A stretch of 64,000 bases of DNA, taken from the NCBI GenBank assembly GCA_039519185.1, contig CM076846.1, forward strand, positions 73,946,818-74,010,817, written 5' to 3'. Position numbers and translations under genes: made by a program. Positions within the stretch are counted from its first letter, which is position 1. Every line of letters starts with the position of its first letter. The notes beneath the pieces were generated by a model. It had not been told where the DNA came from and searched no databases. It worked only from the letters and a program-made list of their open reading frames with translations. Shown here one piece after another: positions 56,511 through 64,000 of this stretch. Source of the stretch: Astragalus membranaceus. Its lineage: Eukaryota; Streptophyta; Magnoliopsida; Fabales; Fabaceae.

Positions 56511-58326
56511 CTAGAGCATAGCAGGCAACTTTCTGATAAAATTGAGGCCTAGACGAGAATGACTTCTTTTGTTGCATGAATCTCTGACTTTATCATACAG
56601 AATTGAGTAGTTTGAGCTGCCAACTTTCCTAAAATAGCAATAATCATCACTTGTGTATCTGTAATCTTGCTGTGTTTCGCCCACTCCACTAACAACCAAA
56701 TTATTTTTAACAACCATAGTACCCTGACCATCCTGCACATTGTTGAGAAAACTCTTTGAAAATCCAGAATCTTTGCTCTTAGACTTGTTCTCATCATATC
56801 CTAATGTAAAATTCGAAACAGATAAAAAGGTATCTTTATCCTGATCAAGTTCATCCGAGTCCAAGTACAGGGAATACTTTCTGTAATTCTCATCGACCGG
56901 ACCTAGAAAGGGTGATGGAAGTTTAACACTGACGCTGTCGTTGAAAAGAATTATCTGATTCACAGTTTGTTTTTCCCCATTCTTCCCCTATTACCATTGA
57001 ACTGTAGTAATCAAAATCTTGAACAAAACTAGTAGTGATATTACCATAAGAGGATTTAACCCATCCAGTAGACAAAATAGGACTTCTTTGCACTAATCAA
57101 GAATGTTCCATTCAAACCTTTAAAATCAGACACTAGAGATTCAACCAAAGGTGTATCAACATGATTCACTAATTCTCCTTCTATTCTATTGCTCTCTCCA
57201 TCTAACCAAAGATGTAAATTTGCATCTACATACCAAACATTCAATGCATTTGTCACAGCTAAACCCCAAAGAATGACTCTTTCCCATCCAACAATCTCCC
57301 TAAGAATGGTGTAACCTCAATATCATAGGATGGAAGATCAAATGAGCCAATCCCAGTAATTGGTCTCCACAAAAGAGGATTAACACCGCCAGTGTAAATC
57401 ACAGTAAAAGGCCAAATTGAACCAACAACATTTCCATCAAGAGTAACTACAACCTCCCTAAATGGTCCATTTCCAGGAGTATCAGTGAGATTGTTTGCAA
57501 TAAGATATTCATTTGGTGGATTTGTATACCAAAATTCATCACTCTCATGAAATGAAACATAAACCTCCAACACAGCCTTATAAGCATTTTGAGGAACAAT
57601 GAATTCCTTCAAACCAATATTAGTGGAATTTTTAATTTCAAACCATAACCCATCATTCAATGGGAGATTTCTTGAAATGGGTAAGATCAAATCAGCAGAA
57701 AAACCACTTTCAAATGGAAAAAGACTGAATTTTTTTGACTCATCAGAAGGGTAAAAGTGAATAGTAATATCAACATGGTAAACCCCAGTGTATGTTTTAT
57801 CAACAACATTACCTAAATAAACAGCAAGGGTTTGATTTTTTTGGTCACTGAAAAGAAGAGAATGGTACCTTGTAATGTCTTTTTTGACAGTCCAAACAAT
57901 TCCAGTGGCTCTTGGTTCTGCTGTGCAGCTTCTGAGAAGCTCAACACCACTAAGCCAAACACCAAAAATGCGATCAAATTGTCTTCCTTTACATGTTGCT
58001 TTCCATTCAAGGACGATTTTGGAGAAGTGTTGTTGAGATTGGCAGTGAGAGGGAGGGGTGTAATTAGCAAAAACTGGAGGTTTGCCATATGTGAAGGCAA
58101 AATCGTGTTGGAGAATGTGGTATGAACAAGGTTTTGTTTTTGGGAGTTTAATGGGTTTGGTTACCTCAAAATACTTGGTTGCTTGTTGAGTGGCATTCAA
58201 GGATGTGGGTTGAGTGAGAAATTGTTGTTCTAGTTGTTTGATTTTGTGGAGGTTTGATGCAGAAATGGGGTGCTGAAGAAGGAAGAGTGAGAGGAAGAGA
58301 ACGGGGAAGAGAGTGTCGTTGTTCAT
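56511..58326 (-). pseudogene. Peptide-N4-(N-acetyl-beta-glucosaminyl)asparagine amidase A-like, frameshifted
   Basis: Family members are secreted or vacuolar plant enzymes that remove N-glycans from glycoproteins and glycopeptides. The start at 58326 gives a signal peptide (LFPVLFLSLFLLQHPISAS). Recognisable family segments follow: TKPCSYHILQHDFAFTYGKP, IFGVWLSGVELLRSCTAEP, WTVKKDITRYHSLL and PLLWRPITGIGSFDLPSYDI. The protein is intronless and about 600 residues if followed through frames, the usual length. Three frame changes occur: near 57262, near 57075 and at a C4 run (56985-56988). The rest, including VNHVDTPLVESLVSDFKGL and the tail to the stop at 56511, is well conserved with no other stop. 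So this is either a recent pseudogene or an intact gene with sequence errors. Confidence 0.85.
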
Positions 58327-58443
58327 TTTTGTTGATATTTTCTAGAATGATTTATGGTTGTTGGTTTGTGGAGTGTTGTTGTTTTGAGCTCATTTTAAGG
58401 GGTAATTTCAATGTTCTCCTTATGATTTTGTCTCTCTTTTTTT

Positions 58444-58452
58444 TTTTATACT
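58444..58452 (-). promoter_or_regulatory. Possible TATA box of the amidase A-like gene
   Basis: On the minus strand GTATAAAAAA lies about 120 bp upstream of the ATG at 58326. Spacing is reasonable for a plant promoter, but A-rich context makes chance occurrence likely. Confidence 0.3.
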
Positions 58453-58746
58453 GAAAATATTTAGGGTGAGAGATTTGTAATACTTCAAAGCAGAAAAATT
58501 AAAAATCTTTGAGAATTTAAGAAGGAATTTATGTTTACGCCACTTTAATAGGATTGGTGAAGACTTTAAATTCACAACATGTCTTGGAGGAGTAATTGAG
58601 ACTTGAGCTCAAATATGATAAATAAAGCTTTGTCGTATTATATATTATTGAGATCTTTCCATAAAAGTTTAAGGGGAATATTTAAGTATGGTTCCTTTTT
58701 TTTTTTTTACAAAATTAAAGTCTGGTTCTTAGAATCTGTTCATCCT

Positions 58747-59951
58747 TTTTTTTTTAATCAAACAGGCAGTCAGCCCGAATTTATTATTAAAATAAAGAAA
58801 GATATAAAAAGCACAAGGGGGACTAGACCAAAACCCTTGGTAATAAGGACAATAATAGAATGCCCAACAATGCCTCTAAAATAAACAACCATAGAACTCT
58901 AATGGAAGAAATTCTAAGGCGAACAGAAAACCCGAAAGGAGGCAGGGCAACACCTGAGAGTCCCCACACAACCTTCACCCACAACCTCCTGAACTCACAC
59001 TCCAAACCACAACAGCCTGCATCACCTCGCTATCCTCACATTAAGCACATCACAAAGTATCGAGGTTAGAGGTGGAGGCCCGGAGACGATTGGGAGGGGG
59101 CAAAGAAGCAGAAGGCAAAGGGGGAGGAGCCCGGCGATCTGCAAACTGCAATCAGGCGTCCGACAAGGTACAAACTATCGAATTAGCACCCACCGACAGC
59201 ACACCCCCAGACATCCGGCGCCGTGACTCCAACCACCATCGCGAAGTCGTGCTACCGGCCAACACCGCGACAACACCTAGCTTGATCGAGGTAGCCGAGC
59301 CACCAACCACCACCGCGGCCTTGCGCCCCCGGCCAACACCGTGGCACAATGAAGCAAAACCCCGAGCGACAGGGAGAAGTGCCCACGACAAACAGAGAGG
59401 AGGCGTGACTGCGGTCCAAAGTCCGAAATGACAGCCACCATTGCGAACATCAGACAAACCACCGTGAACCACCGCGAAACACCGCAAAAACACCGCATCC
59501 GAAACAACCCCTGCGCGAACAGAGCCACAAACCACCGCGAACAGAAGCACTCCATAGTACCTCCAAAAGCGCGCAGATCCACCAACAGGGAGATCCGACC
59601 AGCAACGCCTCGGGGGAGAGGCCGTGGACGTCACAGAGGAGATCAGCTCCGATGAAAGGGAGCCCCCAACGGCGGTTCCAACCCAAGCAGCGCCCAACCC
59701 ATTTTTATTAATTTACAGCCACCGGAACAACCGAAGTCGAACACGAAACGGCGACGGCGCAAGAACTTCTCCAGATCCAGATCGCGAAGAGATCCAAATC
59801 GCTTAACAACATATTCAACAGATCCAAAAGAAGCGCAGATCAGAGGAGAAGGAGCACTGAGAGGAGAGGGGAAGAAACCTGGGGAGGGAGCCCCCCCTCC
59901 CAGCGGCGACGCTGTTTTCTTTTCTGTGTGGTTATAATTAACTAAGCAGCA
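58747..59951 (-). mobile_element. GC-rich non-autonomous retroposon with 14 bp target duplication
   Basis: AATCTGTTCATCCT occurs at 58733-58746 and 59952-59965, framing a 1.2 kb insert. The insert has an A tail on the minus strand (T run from 58746 on the plus strand) after AATAATAAATTCGGGCTG, a LINE-type 3' end. The 5' part (minus strand) starts GCTGCTTAGTTAATTATAAC and is GC-rich, with CTCTCCT-type 5' UTR-like sequence. No RT is encoded. It is most likely an internally deleted LINE carrying only 5' and 3' ends; a retroposed transcript is the alternative. The long duplication suggests a fairly recent insertion. Confidence 0.75.
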
Positions 59952-59965
59952 AATCTGTTCATCCT

Positions 59966-62300
59966 ATTCTCCACATGAAATTCAAAAAATTGTCACAAAG
60001 TATCTCAACCATTACATTTTAAAATGGATATAACTTATATACACAATAATAGGTGTATAAGTGTTTTACACTATCTATCAATTACAAGTTGACACGCTAT
60101 CAAAAAGAAGTTAGTCAATTAGTAACTATTTTATATGTCATCATACTATAAATTGTTATTGGTTGTGGTCGTAAAAAAGTTTACGGTACTGCATAGCAGT
60201 TAAACTTTTTTAAAATCAGTTATTTGGTACTTGACAAATAAAACTGCCAAATTGTGTGAGGAATGATAAGAACAATGTATAAGGCACTATATGTAAATGA
60301 TTAACTTGTATTCTAATCAACTAAAAAGTCACATATATCATGAGTTATGAGTTCTTATTAATCGGCGGTGTAAAAAAAATTATAGTTCCTATACATACCA
60401 ATTAAACTCTTTTTATATACCAATTCCAAGTTTGAGTGTAAGTGGTTAATGCACTTCATCTAAAGGGGCGGACTCAATTAGTACCTGAGTTCCATCCCTC
60501 GCGATGAAACAAATTGAAGCGGGGTCAAAGACCTCTAAATTAGTACCTGAGTTCCATTCTAGTGTGATATTGCTTTGTATCGTTCGTCATGTCTCTTTAT
60601 TTTTATTGTTTTTTCTTTTATGTCTTCTCTTCCACATGAAAGACGGAAATAATATAACGGTTGGGAGTAGGAAAAGATTTTTAGGCGATTACCTAAATAA
60701 ACAATGGAATTAGGGCCAAGAGAAGGTGGGGAGTAGTAGGGATCAATTAGTTTTGCAGAAGAGACTTATCTCTGAGTCTCTCACCCTTGGCCGTAAAATA
60801 TGGGCTTAATCGACAAGTTTTTATCCTTTTAAATTTCAACATAGCATTGATTCCAAATATCTTTGGAATATATTAATTAAAATCAAAAAACTTTTAATCA
60901 AATTAAAATATATTAACTAAAAAATCATTTTTAATTTTGAAAACTTAATATAAAAAATCAAACAAATTTTGATTTTATTTTAATTTAAAGTTGTATTACT
61001 ATCTACTTTATTTTTATTTACAATAGGTTTTTATTTGTTATAATACATCGATTTTCGAAACGCTACTAAATGAACTTAACTCTTAATGTGAAATGATTTT
61101 AGTAAAATACTCTTTTTACCTTTTCTTTTAAAACATTTTTTCAACACAATCAAAATATTGCAGCATTTTTCGAAACATGAAGTATATCTTAACATAATAC
61201 AATTATTAGAACAGAAATATAAATATATAGATTTATCGCCCGCACCAATGCATTCCATGTTTTCAAGAAATTTACAATGTAAAGGCAAAACGTTTTTGAA
61301 ATAAACGTATGCCTAATCCAAGCTCGACTTTCTCTACTTATAAACTCTAGGCATATGCCCAAACAAGGGACTGCTCAAAAAGCCATATGCTTGAGTAGTT
61401 GCTCAAAGGAACGATAAAAGAAGACACCTACGCTGATCAAACAATCTATACTCAACTTTTATGTTTAGACCTTGATGAGTTCACCAATACTCCAATATGA
61501 AAGAACATTGAAGTCTGGTAACACTTGAATTCATCATTAAAAACTAAACCATGGTCCTCCAATAACTTGGGCATTTTTCTTCCTAGCGTAGATTTCATCT
61601 AGGCATACCCCCAAAGTCACAACACATGGTGAGAAAGATGAAGTGGCCACAAGCATGATTTCCATACACCGATGGAGCTCTCTGAGGCAGTGGTCGCTAA
61701 AGCAAAATGCTCTGATCATAAAATTTCTTTAGGGCTATTGTTGTAGACAGTGTGGGAATCTCAAATATGAGGTTAGATTTTTTTATTGGAAGTTTATATT
61801 GACAAAAAAAAAGAACAAAAGTTTCAATTTCCCATTTTTAGATATGTTTCAATTTTTATCTCTTTCATTTGAATCATGGGTGTATCTCAGAGGAGAGGAC
61901 CATGATGGTGGTTTTGGTTTCGAGTGGAGTGACTAGAGTTTTTCGGAAAAACACACACAGAGAGAGGGGGGGGGGGGGGGAGGGAGAAGGGATGAAGAGA
62001 GGGGATGAGAGGTACACACACAGCCCAGAGGATTACTACAAAAGCTAAATGGAAAGCAATTTTATTCAGTCACGGCTAGTCAACTAGTTCCTGGATGCCA
62101 ATTGATCTCTTGTTTTTATACAAGTAAAAGCTGCCTGAACCTACACATTTGATCCCACCTTTCCAGAATAAGGAAAGCCTTTTTTAGGGGGCAGGGTGCA
62201 GTGTGGATCGTAAATCAAACAAAAGGATCATACCAAACATTTTTTTTAAGAATACATAGTATCTGGTCTAGCATGAAAAAACAAAATATTGAAAGACCTA
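59966..62300. other. AT-rich intergenic region
   Basis: No gene recognised. AAATTAGTACCTGAGTTCCAT is found at about 60537 with a near-copy at 60477. A 15-base G run lies at 61966-61980 next to a CA/GA stretch. The part nearest 62300 should include the 3' UTR of the Rab3GAP-like gene. Confidence 0.5.
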
Positions 62301-63289
62301 TCAAGACTCCAAATTTCGATTTAAAACTGATATCTGACCCGAGTCCCCATTTAACAAGAAAACTTCAAGAGGGACATATGGGGAGGACATTGATGCACCA
62401 AACCTATAAGAGGGTTGCAACATTTTGCTACCTTTTGCACATGAAATCGTTCTAAGACGCGGTCCAGTTCTCATTTGCCAGATCTGCAAGACCATATAAA
62501 ACATTAGGAAGCAATTTGGCAAACCTTACAAACTTTAAGAAGTACTTATTATTTTCATATACTTAAGAGACCAAATAGGAAAGTGGGTGTAAGCTTAGAG
62601 ACTAAATGAAAGTGGGTGTAAGCTTAGAGACTAAATTGAGAATTTCTTCTTAAATAAAAGGAGATTTCAAATAATCCCCCGTGAACCAACAATCTTGAAA
62701 ATGATTTTTTTTTTTGAACCATCTAACCGAGAGTCCTGGGTCCACTACTGATCAATGCTACACTGACAGTAAATACGGGAAGACATTGTTGCATCATTCG
62801 AAAGTTATAACTTTTTAATTGTGCAATCGAAATAAAGGCTTTCAATGGTTTTTAGAATTGTATGGTTAGTTAACTCATGATGCAAGATAAAAGCCATACC
62901 TCAATAATTCCTTTTCTAGGTGCATGAATAGCCAAACACAGGCAGTAATCACTCTTCATTGGTTCATAATAAGTGGAGCTTGATGATGCTATATCTTTAT
63001 TCACCAACATCTCCATGAATAGACAGCTCGCATCCCTATATCCCTGCAATAATACGAATTTCCATATTAAGAAATGTTTGATTTTTGGCGGGAGGGTTGG
63101 TCGGCAACGCAGGGCAGGGCCGAAAGGTTCAGGAGAAAACCTTCCATAAGCGCACCACCACAAGTGCTTGAGTATCAAGCAGCAATATGCGACCGAGTGA
63201 ATCTGTAATAGCAGCCAATGTACCACTTGGTGATAAGGTAAGTTTCTCACCTTTCCTAGGGTGATCCTTAATACATGTCAGAGGTGAAG
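62301..63289 (-). CDS. Rab3 GTPase-activating protein non-catalytic subunit-like, 3' exons
   Basis: Three exons are legible: about 63289-63141, 63043-62900 and 62483-62301 (stop TGA at 62301). Introns of 97 and 416 bp have GT..AG ends, and all three junctions keep the frame between codons. Encoded pieces are CIKDHPRKGEKLTLSPSGTL with AAITDSLGRILLLDTQALVV, then GYRDASCLFMEMLVNKDIAS with YCLCLAIHAPRKGIIE, then IWQMRTGPRLRTISCAKGSK with MLQPSYRFGASMSSPYVPLE. This is the C-terminal part of the plant homologue of RAB3GAP2, which partners RAB3GAP1 in a Rab GAP/GEF complex acting in membrane traffic. Upstream exons lie beyond 64000 or in the long intron. The identification rests on recalled family sequence. 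Confidence 0.75.
62575..62636. repeat. Short tandem duplication in the last intron of the Rab3GAP-like gene
   Basis: The unit GAAAGTGGGTGTAAGCTTAG followed by AGACTAAAT is present twice in tandem, almost identical. It lies inside the 416 bp intron and does not touch splice sites. Confidence 0.75.
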
Positions 63290-64000
63290 CTTCAATGAAA
63301 CATGAAGAAACCAGTCAGATAATTTGGTTCGAATTTATAAATGATGCAGCAAAAATGTAGGATATTAGCCCTGCATTTTATCTGTTGGTAGAGTCCAATT
63401 GGTCCACCATATCTTTACTTCTTACGGAATGTTTTTCAAAGACACTCATAATGAGCTTCTTATTATTGGCGATATGCCAAAAGAGGAAAAGACAAAGGTA
63501 TTGTAAAACGGTATTCTGATTTTCTACTTGAAAAAATCATACTTCCTTAGTCAAACAACCATCCCATCAAAAAAATGGAAAGATAAGAGCTGGTAAACAC
63601 TATGAGATGTGGAGGCTAGACAATTTGAACCCACACAAGGAGCGCTCATCTCCATGTTAAGCTAGTAACATGCAGTCTACCCACTTAAGAGATCTTCAGC
63701 AGAGGAATTCACTTGAGACTCGAGACAGATTATCCTTTTTTGTCGTTTCAAACTTCCTCATCATGTGACTTTTGTAAAATCTGAATTTATGGTAGTTATT
63801 TTATTCTAATAATAGTTATATTAAGATAGTAGCCGTAGGGTATACCTGTGTTTCCCTAACAAATAAACGTTAGATTATAATAAAAATACAATTTATTATT
63901 AATTATTACAATAAAAATCAATGGTAATATAAGAAGATCACTGGGGTAATCTTTTTAAGGGGGGTACACCTTAGACGCTGCCTACTATATGCACAACAAT
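63290..64000. other. Probable intron of the Rab3GAP-like gene
   Basis: No further exon was identified by eye on the minus strand. The 63600-63700 part (GTGGAGGCTAGACAATTTGA) looks like a repeat fragment. The next upstream exon is expected beyond the right edge. Confidence 0.4.

Noticed and set aside
59072..59806. Protein-coding gene in the GC-rich insert (frames up to 181 residues on both strands)
   Set aside because: High GC removes stops in all frames. The stretch is inside a retroposon with a target duplication, and no domain is recognisable.
63290..64000. Further exon of the Rab3GAP-like gene
   Set aside because: No frame continuing the known protein was found by eye; an in-frame stop lies just upstream of the proposed acceptor near 63290.

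Overview
This is eukaryotic plant DNA, very probably from an eudicot. The evidence is intron-containing genes with GT..AG junctions, plant LTR retrotransposon lineages (Ty3/gypsy Tat and Tekay, Ty1/copia), a plant-type pararetrovirus, and two recognisable host genes. A legume is possible from the style of the repeats, but this is not shown. Almost the whole window is nested mobile DNA. Only two host genes are visible, both on the minus strand in the last 8 kb: a peptide-N-glycosidase A-like gene (56.5-58.3 kb, frameshifted) and the 3' end of a Rab3GAP non-catalytic-subunit-like gene (62.3-63.3 kb).

Layout. 1-10.5 kb: a Ty3/gypsy Tat-lineage element (+) running in from the left edge. It has gag-pro, a single in-frame stop, then pol with two RNase H-like domains and integrase, and a 3' LTR. 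Between pol and the 3' LTR, on the opposite strand, lies a five-exon gene with its own TATA box, encoding a plant mobile domain plus a C-terminal coiled coil. 10.5-13.2 kb: the 5' end of a second Tat element (-). 14.1-18.2 kb: AT-rich imperfect tandem repeats with ~1.23 kb higher-order copies and a Helitron-like 3' terminus. 18.3-24.2 kb: a 5'-truncated LINE (-) split by a decayed Ty1/copia element (-). 25.0-25.9 kb: a fold-back element and a cluster of TTCCGGAA palindromes. 26.0-28.3 kb: a decayed Tat 5' end (+) running into minisatellites. 29.9-39.5 kb: a complete young Tekay/Del chromovirus (-) with 2.5 kb LTRs and target duplication CCATA.

41.1-54.7 kb: an endogenous Caulimoviridae-like pararetrovirus locus. 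It has two decayed copies in tail-to-tail inverted orientation around a ~350 bp spacer, plus a small third fragment. Copy B (-) carries a movement protein, coat protein with zinc knuckle, protease, RT, RNase H and a downstream protein of unknown function. Copy A (+) lacks the movement protein and protease. A 1.09 kb hAT element sits in copy B with a perfect 8 bp target duplication; copy A and the third fragment preserve the empty site. 58.7-60.0 kb: a GC-rich retroposon with a 14 bp target duplication.

The most interesting points are the antisense multi-exon gene inside the Tat element and the inverted pararetrovirus pair. In that pair, each copy's TATA-type promoter points through the spacer into the other copy, so transcripts would be antisense to its neighbour and could form double-stranded RNA. 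Several frameshifts fall in short homopolymers inside otherwise intact reading frames, so some apparent decay may be assembly error.
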